A stretch of DNA of 33,063 nt, from the NCBI RefSeq assembly GCF_001645385.1, contig NZ_LVHI01000023.1:300948-334010 (forward strand). Reading direction: 5' to 3'. Shown here one piece after another: positions 8,647 through 16,197 of this stretch. A program made the translations under genes and the position numbers. The notes beneath the pieces are model-generated. The model was not told the DNA's origin, did no database searches, and saw nothing but the letters and a program-made list of their open reading frames with translations. Numbering within the stretch: the stretch's first letter is position 1; every line of letters begins with the position of its first letter. Origin of the DNA: Rhodococcoides kyotonense. Lineage in GTDB: Bacteria; Actinomycetota; Actinomycetes; Mycobacteriales; Mycobacteriaceae.

Positions 8647-9101
8647 TGGCAACGACACAAGGATCCGAGGCCAAGTCCCTCGGTAAGACCTACGACCGTC
8701 CGGCCAGCCTGGACAACCCGCGCTCGCCGCGGCGTTCGTCGCGCGGCAACTTCGAGCTGTACGCGTGGCTGTTCATGCGCTTCTCGGGCCTCGCCCTCGT
8801 CGTCCTCGTCCTGGGCCACATGTTCATCATGCTGATGCTCGACGACGGCGTGCACCGCATCAACTTCGCGTTCGTCGCCGGACGCTGGTCGAGCCCCTTC
8901 TGGCAGTTCTGGGATCTGACGATGCTGTGGCTGGCTCAGCTGCACGGCGGTAACGGCCTGCGGACGATCATCGCGGACTACTCGCGCAAGGACTCGACCC
9001 GATTCTGGCTGACGACGCTGCTCGTCCTGTCGATGATTCTCATCATGGGCCTGGGCACGTACGTCATCTTCACCTTCGATCCGAACATTTCGGCAAGCTA
9101 A
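8646..9101 (+). CDS. sdhD: Succinate dehydrogenase hydrophobic membrane anchor subunit
   Basis: Second membrane anchor of complex II. 151 residues: a basic cytoplasmic N-terminus (1-38), then three spans at about 40-65, 88-112 and 121-146. H100 in LAQLHGGNGLRTIIADY is the likely haem ligand. It resembles Rv3317. It begins within the sdhC stop (TGATG) and is followed 16 bp later by sdhA with a GGGAAC ribosome site. The start ATG is fixed by the overlap and by the conserved N-terminal length. Confidence 0.92.
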   Translation: MATTQGSEAKSLGKTYDRPASLDNPRSPRRSSRGNFELYAWLFMRFSGLALVVLVLGHMFIMLMLDDGVHRINFAFVAGRWSSPFWQFWDLTMLWLAQLHGGNGLRTIIADYSRKDSTRFWLTTLLVLSMILIMGLGTYVIFTFDPNISAS

Positions 9102-9117
9102 GGGAACTGAAGCATTC

Positions 9118-10869
9118 ATGCAGGAACATCGTTATGACGTGCTCATCGTCGGCGCAGGTGGCGCAGGCATGCGCGCGGCCATCGAAGCGGGCCCCCGCGC
9201 CCGCACCGCGGTACTGACCAAGCTCTACCCGACGCGTTCGCACACCGGTGCGGCGCAGGGCGGCATGTGCGCCGCTCTCGCGAACGTCGAGGAAGACAAC
9301 TGGGAGTGGCACACCTTCGACACCGTCAAGGGTGGCGACTACCTCGCCGACCAGGACGCGGTCGAGATCATGGCCAAGGAAGCCATCGACGCCGTTCTCG
9401 ACCTCGAGAAGATGGGCCTGCCGTTCAACCGGACGCCCGAGGGCAAGATCGACCAGCGTCGATTCGGTGGCCACACCCGCGACCACGGCAAGGCTCCCGT
9501 TCGCCGGGCCTGTTACGCAGCCGACCGCACGGGCCACATGATCCTGCAGACGCTGTACCAGAACTGCGTCAAGCACGACGTCGAGTTCTTCAACGAGTTC
9601 TACGCGCTCGATCTGTGCCTGACCGAGACCGACAACGGACCCGTTGCCACCGGCATCATCGCCTACGAGCTGGCGACCGGTGAACTGCACATCTTCCACG
9701 CCAAGTCGATCGTCTTCGCGACCGGCGGCTCGGGACGCATGTACAAGACGACGTCCAACGCCCACACCCTCACCGGTGACGGCATGGGCATCGTCTTCCG
9801 CAAGGGACTTCCCTTGGAGGACATGGAGTTCCACCAGTTCCATCCGACAGGTCTCGCAGGCCTCGGCATTCTCATCTCCGAAGCCGTTCGCGGTGAGGGC
9901 GGCATCCTGCGTAACGAGTCCGGCGAGCGTTTCATGGAGCGCTACGCCCCCACCATCAAGGACCTCGCGCCTCGCGACATCGTCGCGCGTTCGATGGTTC
10001 TCGAGGTGCTGGAGGGACGCGGTGGCGGTCCGAACAAGGACTACGTCTACATCGACGTGACGCACATCCCCGAGGAAGTTCTCGACGAGAAGCTCCCCGA
10101 CATCATGGAGTTCTCGCGCACCTACCTCGGCGTCGACCCCGTCAAGGAGCCGGTCCCCGTCTACCCGACGTGCCACTACGTCATGGGCGGCATCCCGACC
10201 AAGATCAACGGCGAGGTCCTGCGCAACAACGACGACATCGTTCCCGGTCTGTACGCAGCCGGTGAGTGCGCATGCGTGTCGGTGCACGGCGCGAACCGTC
10301 TCGGCACCAACTCGCTGCTCGACATCAACGTCTTCGGACGTCGCTCGGGCATCGCGGCCGCGAAGTACGCCAACTCGGTCGACTTCACCCCGCTGCCCGA
10401 CGAACCGGCCAAGATGGTCGAGGAGTGGCTGGAGCTGGTGCTGTCCGATCACGGACACGAGCGCGTCGCCGACATCCGCAGCGAGCTGCAGCAGTCGATG
10501 GACAACAACGCGTCGGTGTTCCGTACCGAGGAGCGCCTCGAAACCGCACTGAAGGACGTTCGTGCCCTCAAGGAGCGGTACAACCACATCACCGTGCAGG
10601 ACAAGGGGAAGCGCTACAACAGCGACCTCCTCGAGGCCGTCGAACTCGGCTTCCTGCTGGAGATGGCGGAGGTCACCGTCGTCGGAGCCCTCAACCGGAA
10701 GGAATCGCGCGGCGGACACGCCCGCGAGGACTACCCGAACCGTAACGACGACGAGTACATGAAGCACACCATGGCCTACAAGGAAGGCACTGGCCTGCTC
10801 ACCGACATCCGTCTGGACTACAAGCCGGTCGTCCAGACCCGTTACGAGCCGATGGAGCGGAAGTACTGA
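9118..10869 (+). CDS. sdhA: Succinate dehydrogenase flavoprotein subunit
   Basis: Oxidises succinate to fumarate with covalent FAD in the TCA cycle and respiratory chain. 583 residues, normal length. The FAD dinucleotide fold GAGGAGMRAAIEAG begins near residue 12; H42 in TRSHTGAAQGG is the expected covalent FAD site; HQFHPTGL and the substrate-binding GEGGILRN segment follow, as does the active-site region PRDIVARSM. The C-terminus ends with the RKESRGGHAREDYPNRND segment typical of SdhA. TGATG overlap with sdhB. Codon use is strongly biased, as expected for a highly expressed gene. Confidence 0.98.
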   Translation: MQEHRYDVLIVGAGGAGMRAAIEAGPRARTAVLTKLYPTRSHTGAAQGGMCAALANVEEDNWEWHTFDTVKGGDYLADQDAVEIMAKEAIDAVLDLEKMGLPFNRTPEGKIDQRRFGGHTRDHGKAPVRRACYAADRTGHMILQTLYQNCVKHDVEFFNEFYALDLCLTETDNGPVATGIIAYELATGELHIFHAKSIVFATGGSGRMYKTTSNAHTLTGDGMGIVFRKGLPLEDMEFHQFHPTGLAGLGILISEAVRGEGGILRNESGERFMERYAPTIKDLAPRDIVARSMVLEVLEGRGGGPNKDYVYIDVTHIPEEVLDEKLPDIMEFSRTYLGVDPVKEPVPVYPTCHYVMGGIPTKINGEVLRNNDDIVPGLYAAGECACVSVHGANRLGTNSLLDINVFGRRSGIAAAKYANSVDFTPLPDEPAKMVEEWLELVLSDHGHERVADIRSELQQSMDNNASVFRTEERLETALKDVRALKERYNHITVQDKGKRYNSDLLEAVELGFLLEMAEVTVVGALNRKESRGGHAREDYPNRNDDEYMKHTMAYKEGTGLLTDIRLDYKPVVQTRYEPMERKY

Positions 10870-11651
10870 TGAGCGCACCAGCGATCGACAAGAGCGAAGA
10901 CAAGTCCGACCTTCCTCCCATGCCCGACGGCGCGGTGATCGTCAACCTGAAGATCGCCCGCTTCGACCCGGAGAACGGCGACGGACAGCGCTGGGACACT
11001 TTCCAGGTCCCGACGCTGCCGACCGACCGTCTGCTCAACCTGCTGCTGTACGTGAAGGGCTACCTCGACGGCACCCTGACGTTCCGCCGCTCGTGCGCGC
11101 ACGGCGTCTGCGGATCCGACGCGATGCGCATCAACGGTGTCAACCGTCTCGCCTGCAAGGTGCTGATGCGCGACATGCTGCCGAAGGACTCGTCGAAGAC
11201 GCTGACCATCACGATCGAGCCCATCAAGGGTCTGCCGGTCGAGAAGGACCTCGTCGTCGACATGGAGCCGTTCTTCGACGCGTTCCGTGCCGTCAAGCCG
11301 TTCCTCATCACGTCCGGCAACGAGCCGACGCGTGAGCGCATCCAGAGCCAGGCCGACCGCGCCCGATTCGACGACACGACCAAGTGCATCCTCTGCGCAT
11401 GCTGCACCACGTCGTGCCCCGTCTTCTGGAGCGACGGCAGCTACTTCGGACCGGCCGCGATCGTCAACGCGCACCGCTTCATCTTCGACAGCCGTGACGA
11501 GGGCGCTTCCGAGCGTCTCGACATCCTCAACGACGTCGAAGGTGTGTGGCGCTGCCGCACGACGTTCAACTGCACCGACGCGTGCCCTCGTGGCATCCAG
11601 GTGACCAAGGCGATCCAGGAGGTCAAGCGGGCGTTGCTCTTCGCTCGCTAG
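10869..11651 (+). CDS. sdhB: Succinate dehydrogenase iron-sulfur subunit
   Basis: Carries electrons from FAD to quinone through three Fe-S clusters. 260 residues. The [2Fe-2S] ligands are C76, C81, D84 and C96 in SCAHGVCGSDAM...LACK; an Asp takes the third Cys position, as in E. coli SdhB. The [4Fe-4S] and [3Fe-4S] motifs are CILCACCTTSCPVFW and CRTTFNCTDACPRG. It is the last gene of sdhCDAB. Two copies of a 51-bp palindromic repeat follow 17 bp after the stop and may terminate the operon. Confidence 0.97.
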   Translation: MSAPAIDKSEDKSDLPPMPDGAVIVNLKIARFDPENGDGQRWDTFQVPTLPTDRLLNLLLYVKGYLDGTLTFRRSCAHGVCGSDAMRINGVNRLACKVLMRDMLPKDSSKTLTITIEPIKGLPVEKDLVVDMEPFFDAFRAVKPFLITSGNEPTRERIQSQADRARFDDTTKCILCACCTTSCPVFWSDGSYFGPAAIVNAHRFIFDSRDEGASERLDILNDVEGVWRCRTTFNCTDACPRGIQVTKAIQEVKRALLFAR

Positions 11652-11667
11652 ATCCCGCACTTTTCGC

Positions 11668-11718
11668 GCATCGATGGCCCGCGGCAGCTGATGGACAGCT
11701 GCCACGGGCCTTCGATGT
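11668..11718 (-). repeat. 51-bp palindromic repeat, copy A
   Basis: Arms GCATCGATGGCCCGCGGCAG-CTG and, as reverse complement, ACATCGAAGGCCCGTGGCAG-CTG pair at 20 of 23 positions around a 5-base loop ATGGA. It begins 17 bp after the sdhB stop and could act as a terminator or mRNA stabiliser. Aligned over all 51 bases it shares 40 with copy B and 38 with copy C (C in opposite orientation). Confidence 0.85.
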
Positions 11719-11743
11719 TTTCCGGGTCAGCGCGCACGCGTCG

Positions 11744-11794
11744 GCATCGATGTCACGCAGCATCCGATAGACAGCTGCTGCGGACCATCGATGC
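11744..11794 (-). repeat. 51-bp palindromic repeat, copy B
   Basis: Same orientation as copy A and 25 bp beyond it. Outer arms GCATCGATG / CATCGATGC are perfect; the core CTGTCTATCGGATGC (minus strand) sets its orientation. 41 of 51 bases match copy C at 25599-25649. It lies 15 bp before the putative operator of the acidic-tail gene, so it separates sdhB from the next transcription unit. Confidence 0.85.
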
Positions 11795-11809
11795 CGAGAG
11801 GGTGAGCAG

Positions 11810-11836
11810 ATGAGAGTTCTCTCATCCCCTTCTCAT
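11810..11836 (+). promoter_or_regulatory. Candidate OmpR-type operator before the kinase operon
   Basis: TCTCAT at 11820-11825 is repeated at 11831-11836, an 11-bp period typical of OmpR/PhoB-family binding sites. It also contains a perfect inverted repeat ATGAGA-GTTC-TCTCAT (11810-11825). Because these sit on the first in-frame ATG (11810), that ATG is more likely promoter than start. Autoregulation by the response regulator at 13630 is inferred. Confidence 0.5.
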
Positions 11837-11869
11837 GTCGGTCCCATCCGTCGACGGCACGGTGAAACG

Positions 11870-12181
11870 GTGAAGATCCTTGTGGCGGCTGTCCTCACAC
11901 TTGCCTTCCTCGGGGCGGTGTTCACCGGTGTGTTCCTGGTGACCAGACAGTCCGATGCCGGCGGCCCGGCCCCGGCCCCCATCACGGCACCTGCCGTTCC
12001 GTCGACTCCCGTTCGACCGCCCGCAGACCCGTCTTCAGCGCCTCCCCCACCAGCCCCGGCGTCTCCTCCAGCCGCCGACGGCTCGGTCCAACCACCGCCG
12101 CTCCCGAGCGACGACGATGACGACTGGGACGACGGTTACGACGGTTACGACGACGACGGATACGACGACAATGACGATTGA
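11870..12181 (+). CDS. Membrane-anchored protein with Pro-rich linker and acidic Asp/Tyr tail
   Basis: 103 residues from GTG 11870: a membrane segment (about 3-25, ILVAAVLTLAFLGAVFTGVF), a Pro/Ala linker (about 32-80), then an extracytoplasmic tail of mostly Asp with Trp, Gly and Tyr (DDDDDWDDGYDGYDDDGYDD, residues 81-100). No known family is recognised. The GTG start has GGTGAAA just upstream and is chosen over ATG 11810 because the latter overlaps a likely operator. It ends 6 bp before the sensor kinase and is likely its operon partner. The architecture is shared with the protein at 14348-14665 on the far side of the regulator. A role in cation or cationic-peptide sensing is only a guess from the charge. 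Confidence 0.65.
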   Translation: MKILVAAVLTLAFLGAVFTGVFLVTRQSDAGGPAPAPITAPAVPSTPVRPPADPSSAPPPPAPASPPAADGSVQPPPLPSDDDDDWDDGYDGYDDDGYDDNDD

Positions 12182-12187
12182 TCTTCG

Positions 12188-13630
12188 ATGACAGGTCGTA
12201 CTGCCTGGCTGAACCCGAAAAGCGCTCGTGCACGCGTCGTCGCGTGGGTTCTACCTCTGGTCCTGGGTTCGCTGGCGATCGTGACCGTCGCGACATGGCT
12301 GCTGATGATCAGGTCCGCCGACAATCGCATGCGCGAATCGCTGCGCACCGAGATCGCGGAATTCACCACGCTCACCGAAGCAGGCGTCGATCCGGCCACC
12401 GGAGCACCGTTCGCCGGCGTCACCGACGTGCTCCGCGTCGTGATCACGTACAACCTCGCGCGCCCGAACGAGAAATTCCTGGGGTACGTCGACGGAGCGT
12501 TCGCGCTGCAGAGCCGTCAACAAGCGCCGATCCGGCTGTCCGAGGACGCCGCGTTCACCACGCTGGTCGGATCGACGACACAACCGACCGAGGGTGGCTA
12601 CGACAGCGCAGCCGGTGAGGTCTTCTACCTCGCGGTACCGGTCGCGCTCGACGGAGATCCGACGCCCGCCGTCGTCGTCGCCGCGTACTTCGCCGATCAG
12701 GAACGGCAGCCGGCCGACGACGTCGCCGCGTTGATGCTGCTGGTCGGCGCGGGCGCATCCGTGGTGGCCGCGATAGGGGCGTGGATCGTGGCCGGCCGAA
12801 TCCTCAAGCCGATCAAGAACATCGCGGACACAGCCACGGCGATCACCGACAGCAATCTGTCCAGACGCATCACGCACGAAGGTTCAGGGAGCCGTACCGA
12901 CGAGATCGGCATCCTCGTCGACAGCATCAACGCGATGCTCGGTCGCCTCGAGGCAGGCGCGGCGGCTCAACGGCGGTTCCTGGACGATGCCGGTCACGAG
13001 TTACGAACGCCGATCACGATCGTGCGTGGCCACCTCGACGTTCTCGACGCCTCGGACCCCGACGACGTGCGTGACACCGTGACGCTCGTCGACGACGAGC
13101 TCGAACGCATGAATCGCTTGGTCGCCGACCTGCTGTTGCTGATGCGGGCCGAGCAGACGTCGTTCGTGAAGCCGACCGATGTGGACGTCGACGAACTGAC
13201 TCGCACGATCTTCGACAAGGTGCACCGACTCGCCGACCGCGACTGGGTCCTGGAAACGACGGCACCGGTCCGCGCACGACTCGACGAGCAGCGCATGACG
13301 CAAGCTGTGGTCGCACTCGCCGAGAACGCGACACATCACACCGAACCGGGCGATCGCATCGGCATCGGATCCCAGTTGTCCGACAACGATATTCGCTTCT
13401 GGGTCACGGACACCGGAACAGGCATCGCCGACGCCGACCGCACGCGCATCTTCGACCGCTTCGCCCGCGGTCGGGACGGAACCCGACGCAGCGAAGGCGC
13501 GGGCCTCGGACTGTCGATCGTGACCGCGATTGCGCGGGCGCACGGCGGACGAGTCGGCGTCGGTAGCGCACTCGGGCACGGATCCACCTTCACCATCACC
13601 GTTCCGGTCACTGCAGGGAAGGACCAGTAA
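12188..13630 (+). CDS. HAMP-domain sensor histidine kinase
   Basis: 480 residues. TM1 spans about 17-41, an extracytoplasmic sensor region about 42-178, TM2 about 179-203, HAMP about 204-256, and HisKA contains the phospho-acceptor H270 in DDAGHELRTP. The ATPase domain has N380 (LAENATHHT), the G1 box DTGTG (408-412) and G2 box GAGLGL (437-442), so it appears active. The sensor domain is not recognised as a named fold. It follows the acidic-tail gene by 6 bp and overlaps the response regulator by one base (TAATG). Together they form a two-component system whose signal is unknown; the exported acidic proteins flanking it may be sensor partners or targets. Confidence 0.93.
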   Translation: MTGRTAWLNPKSARARVVAWVLPLVLGSLAIVTVATWLLMIRSADNRMRESLRTEIAEFTTLTEAGVDPATGAPFAGVTDVLRVVITYNLARPNEKFLGYVDGAFALQSRQQAPIRLSEDAAFTTLVGSTTQPTEGGYDSAAGEVFYLAVPVALDGDPTPAVVVAAYFADQERQPADDVAALMLLVGAGASVVAAIGAWIVAGRILKPIKNIADTATAITDSNLSRRITHEGSGSRTDEIGILVDSINAMLGRLEAGAAAQRRFLDDAGHELRTPITIVRGHLDVLDASDPDDVRDTVTLVDDELERMNRLVADLLLLMRAEQTSFVKPTDVDVDELTRTIFDKVHRLADRDWVLETTAPVRARLDEQRMTQAVVALAENATHHTEPGDRIGIGSQLSDNDIRFWVTDTGTGIADADRTRIFDRFARGRDGTRRSEGAGLGLSIVTAIARAHGGRVGVGSALGHGSTFTITVPVTAGKDQ

Positions 13631-14286
13631 TGGCTCGTATTCTGATCGCGGAGGACGAACCCCGAATTTCGTCGTTCGTGCAGAAGGGTCTGCGCGCCAA
13701 GGGATTCACGACAACGGTCGTCGCCGACGGCGCCTCCGCCTACGACCTCGCCGGCAGCGGCGAGTTCGATCTCGTCGTGCTGGACATCGGCCTACCGCAC
13801 ATGGACGGATTCGAAGTTCTCGAGCGACTTCGTGGTGAGAACGTCATGATCCCGATCATCGTCCTCACTGCCCGAGACAGCGTCCGTGACGTCGTGTCCG
13901 GGCTGGAGAACGGTGCGGACGATTACATGCCGAAGCCGTTTCGTTTCGAGGAGTTGTTGGCGCGTATCCGTTTACGACTTGCCGGGGCGCGCGTGTCCGA
14001 GCAGATGGTGCTGTCATCGGGTGACCTGTCGCTGGACCTCCGAACCCGCCGGGCGCAGGTCGGTGAACGGTCCGTCGACCTGTCCGCGCGAGAGTTCGCG
14101 TTGACGGAGGCGTTCCTCCGCCACCCAGGGCAAGTACTCAGCCGCGAGCAGTTGCTTTCGCAGGTATGGGGATACGACTTCGATCCAGGGTCGAACGTCG
14201 TCGACGTCTACGTCCGATATCTCCGAGGCAAATTCGGTAGCGACCGCATCGAGACAGTCCGTGGCATGGGGTACCGACTGGCCTAG
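13630..14286 (+). CDS. OmpR-family response regulator
   Basis: 218 residues. The receiver domain (1-115) has acidic residues at E8/D9, phospho-acceptor D52 in VVLDIGLP, T80 and K102 (MPKPF). The C-terminal winged helix (about 125-218) shows REFALTEAFLRHPGQVLSRE and ends DVYVRYLRGKFG...VRGMGYRL, typical of OmpR/PhoB regulators. The ATG shares a base with the kinase stop. Likely DNA targets are the TCTCAT direct repeats at 11820-11836 and the ATGAG/CTCAT element at 14739-14754. The gene ends at a hairpin shared with the convergent acidic-tail gene. Confidence 0.95.
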   Translation: MARILIAEDEPRISSFVQKGLRAKGFTTTVVADGASAYDLAGSGEFDLVVLDIGLPHMDGFEVLERLRGENVMIPIIVLTARDSVRDVVSGLENGADDYMPKPFRFEELLARIRLRLAGARVSEQMVLSSGDLSLDLRTRRAQVGERSVDLSAREFALTEAFLRHPGQVLSREQLLSQVWGYDFDPGSNVVDVYVRYLRGKFGSDRIETVRGMGYRLA

Positions 14287-14304
14287 TCTCCAGACCCGAG
14301 AAAA

Positions 14305-14340
14305 GGCCCGGGACGAGCGTCACGTCGCTCGAACCGGGCC
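14305..14340. terminator. Bidirectional hairpin terminator
   Basis: GGCCCGG..GACGAGCG pairs with CGCTCG..CCGGGCC around a short loop, between convergent genes ending at 14286 (plus) and 14348 (minus). The AAAA just before it gives a U-run for the minus-strand transcript. Confidence 0.75.
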
Positions 14341-14347
14341 AGTCGAA

Positions 14348-14665
14348 TCAGTCGTCGTGGTCATCCCAGTCGTCGTCGTGCCGATCGTCCCAGTCGTCGT
14401 CGTGCCGGTCGTCCCAGTCGTCGCGATCGTCCCAGTCGTCGTGCCGATCGTCCCAGTCGTCGTCGAACGGCACCTGCGGTGCAGGGGCGGCGGGAGCAGC
14501 CGGAGCGGGCGGCGCCGGCGCAGGCGCTTGCTGTTGAACGGAGATGGGAGTGGGGCGCTGGGTGCGCTCGGTGTCGTCGTCGGCCATCGCGACGGCCCCG
14601 ATACCCCCGAGGGTCAGGGCGGTGGCAGCTACTGCGGCTGCGGCGAATTTCGCGGCGATCTTCAT
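14348..14665 (-). CDS. Secreted protein with Pro/Ala linker and Asp-Trp-His repeat tail
   Basis: 105 residues. A Sec-type signal peptide (MKIAAKFAAAAVAATALTLG... cleaved near A28) is followed by a short hydrophilic stretch, a Pro/Ala linker (47-67) and a 38-residue tail with 25 Asp, 5 Trp, 4 His and 4 Arg, built from DDWDDRH-like units. No family is recognised. ATG 14665 has AAAGGGA upstream with good spacing, which fixes the start. It is convergent with the response regulator. Its tail is analogous to the Asp/Tyr tail of the protein at 11870, suggesting a shared theme of this locus, perhaps binding cations at the cell surface. The function is unknown. Confidence 0.75.
   Translation of the reverse strand: MKIAAKFAAAAVAATALTLGGIGAVAMADDDTERTQRPTPISVQQQAPAPAPPAPAAPAAPAPQVPFDDDWDDRHDDWDDRDDWDDRHDDDWDDRHDDDWDDHDD
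14351..14464 (-). repeat. Tandem repeat encoding the DDWDDRH tail
   Basis: Degenerate in-frame units of 18-24 bp (plus strand: CGTCCCAGTCGTCGTCGTGC-like) repeated five times, with Trp codons 6 to 8 codons apart. Such arrays can change copy number by slippage, so tail length may vary between strains. Confidence 0.7.
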
Positions 14666-14738
14666 GATGTCCCTTTCGTTCGTTTTTCGCTGACACCACA
14701 ACGATGACGGCCGAACGTGAGACGAAAAGGAATTCAGG

Positions 14739-14754
14739 ATGAGGCTGTTCTCAT
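14739..14754. promoter_or_regulatory. Candidate regulator site before the secreted acidic protein
   Basis: ATGAG-GCTGTT-CTCAT inverted repeat about 75-90 bp before the ATG at 14665. It resembles the ATGAGA/TCTCAT element at 11810-11825. On the minus strand, CCTCAT here and TCTCAC near 14717-14722 are 22 bp apart (two turns). Shared control by the adjacent OmpR-type regulator is inferred. Confidence 0.3.
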
Positions 14755-14791
14755 GGTTCCCAACCCACGCAAACGTATGCGTCGGTGGGAC

Positions 14792-16189
14792 TCAGCGCGC
14801 ACCAGCCGTGACTGCGCGCCCCGCGTCCGTGCGCAGCCCGAGACCCCCGACCACGATGACGATCATGAGCACGCCCAGAGCGGCGAACGACATCGAGAAC
14901 GCCTCCCCCGAGGGACGCCCGAGAGCCTGGACGATGCCGGTGGACAGCGTCAGCGCAATGGCTCCGAGCGCAATGCCGAAGCCGGAGAACAGTTCCTGCG
15001 CGGTCGCGTTGAACGTGTTCGCATGGTTCAGCCGTTCGCTGTCGACGTCGGCGAACGCGAGACTGCTGTACGCGGTGAATCCGATCGACCGCAGGGCACC
15101 GCTGACCACGAGTACCGCGGCGATGACGACGGGCGACGTGTCGACGGCGAGGAGCGCGATCGCGCCGAAGCAGAGAATCGACAGTGCGCCGTCGGCGACG
15201 ATGACCGTTCGGATTCCGAAGCGCCGCATGAGAGGCGTCGTCGCCGGCTTGATCGCGATGTTGCCGACGAACAGCGCGATGACCATCAGTCCCGACACGA
15301 ACGGCGACCACCCGAACCGCAGTTGGAACATCAGCGGCAACAGGAACGGCACCGCGGTGATGACCATCCGATAGAACGATCCGTACGTCACGGTGTTCCG
15401 GAACGTGTCGACGCGTAACACGGAGAGATCCAGCAACGGATGCTCGGTGCGTCGCAGGTGCAGGACGGCCAACGTCAGAACCACAGCCGCCACCGCGAGG
15501 CCGATACCGACGGCCGCCCACGGTGTTCCGTCGGTCCGGATGCTGTCGAGGGACACGATCAGCGCGGCGATGCCGACCGCGGTGAGGACGAATCCACGCC
15601 AGTCCAGCGTTCGCGTCGGGACGTCACCGTCGACGCCGCGGACGACGCGCAGCCCGACCACGAAGCCCGCGATGCCGAGCGGAACGTTGATCAGAAAGAT
15701 CCAGCGCCACGACGCGAACGAGACGAGTGCACCACCCAGTGCAGGTGCGATCACCGGAGCGGTCAGTGCAGGCCACGTCAAATACGCTATGGCTCGGACC
15801 AATTCGGACTTCGAGGTTGCACGGAGCACCGCGAGCCTGCCGACCGGAACCATCATCGCCCCGCCCATACCCTGCAGTACTCGCATCGCGACCAGCACGG
15901 GAAGCGACGGGCTCAGCGCACATCCCACCGACGCGACGGTGAACACGACGATGGCGGCGAGGAATACGCGTCGAACACCGAAGCGGTCGGCCATCCAGCC
16001 GCTGACGGGAATCATGATCGCCAGCGTCAGGATGTACGCCGAGATGGCGATTCCGACATCGACGGCGTCGACCCCGAAGGACTCTGCCATCGCGGGCACT
16101 GCGGTCGCGATGACCGTCGCGTCGAGTATCTCCATGAAATACCCGCCCGCGACGAGCAGCGCGAGACCGCGTGGGAAGACCGGCGTCAC
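14792..16189 (-). CDS. MFS transporter, DHA2-like drug/metabolite exporter
   Basis: 465 residues with about 14 hydrophobic segments, as in the DHA2 drug:H+ antiporter family. Motif C-like MEILDATVIATAVPAM occurs in the first span, and the loop motif A form GWMADRFGVRRVFL lies between spans 2 and 3. The GTG start at 16189 retains the full first span (GLALLVAGGYFMEILDAT) and lies 8 bp after the aldo-keto reductase stop. It is the last gene of the operon with the IolG-like dehydrogenase and the aldo-keto reductase. Context suggests export or uptake of a polyol-related compound, but the family is mainly exporters and the substrate cannot be told from sequence. Confidence 0.88.
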   Translation of the reverse strand: MTPVFPRGLALLVAGGYFMEILDATVIATAVPAMAESFGVDAVDVGIAISAYILTLAIMIPVSGWMADRFGVRRVFLAAIVVFTVASVGCALSPSLPVLVAMRVLQGMGGAMMVPVGRLAVLRATSKSELVRAIAYLTWPALTAPVIAPALGGALVSFASWRWIFLINVPLGIAGFVVGLRVVRGVDGDVPTRTLDWRGFVLTAVGIAALIVSLDSIRTDGTPWAAVGIGLAVAAVVLTLAVLHLRRTEHPLLDLSVLRVDTFRNTVTYGSFYRMVITAVPFLLPLMFQLRFGWSPFVSGLMVIALFVGNIAIKPATTPLMRRFGIRTVIVADGALSILCFGAIALLAVDTSPVVIAAVLVVSGALRSIGFTAYSSLAFADVDSERLNHANTFNATAQELFSGFGIALGAIALTLSTGIVQALGRPSGEAFSMSFAALGVLMIVIVVGGLGLRTDAGRAVTAGAR

Positions 16190-16197
16190 AGACGTGT

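Noticed and set aside
9070..10878. 602-codon open frame on the minus strand across sdhA
   Set aside because: It is a shadow of the strongly GC-biased third positions of sdhA; composition is Val/Asp/Arg-rich and no family is recognised, while the plus frame is clearly SdhA.
11810..11869. ATG 11810 as start of the acidic-tail membrane protein
   Set aside because: These 20 codons contain the TCTCAT direct repeats and an inverted repeat, and precede the membrane segment with a non-typical stretch; GTG 11870 puts the membrane helix at the N-terminus.
14351..14464. Possible CRISPR array
   Set aside because: Units are contiguous, degenerate and in frame with a coding sequence, with no unique spacers; it is a protein-coding tandem repeat.
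14717..15418. Charged 233-codon plus-strand frame over the MFS gene
   Set aside because: Antisense shadow of the membrane protein; composition is Arg/Asp/Glu-rich without a fold or ribosome site.
14792..16189. Inositol transporter (IolT type)
   Set aside because: The protein has about 14 spans and DHA2-like motifs, not the 12-span sugar porter signatures; no IolT-like gene is seen in this window.
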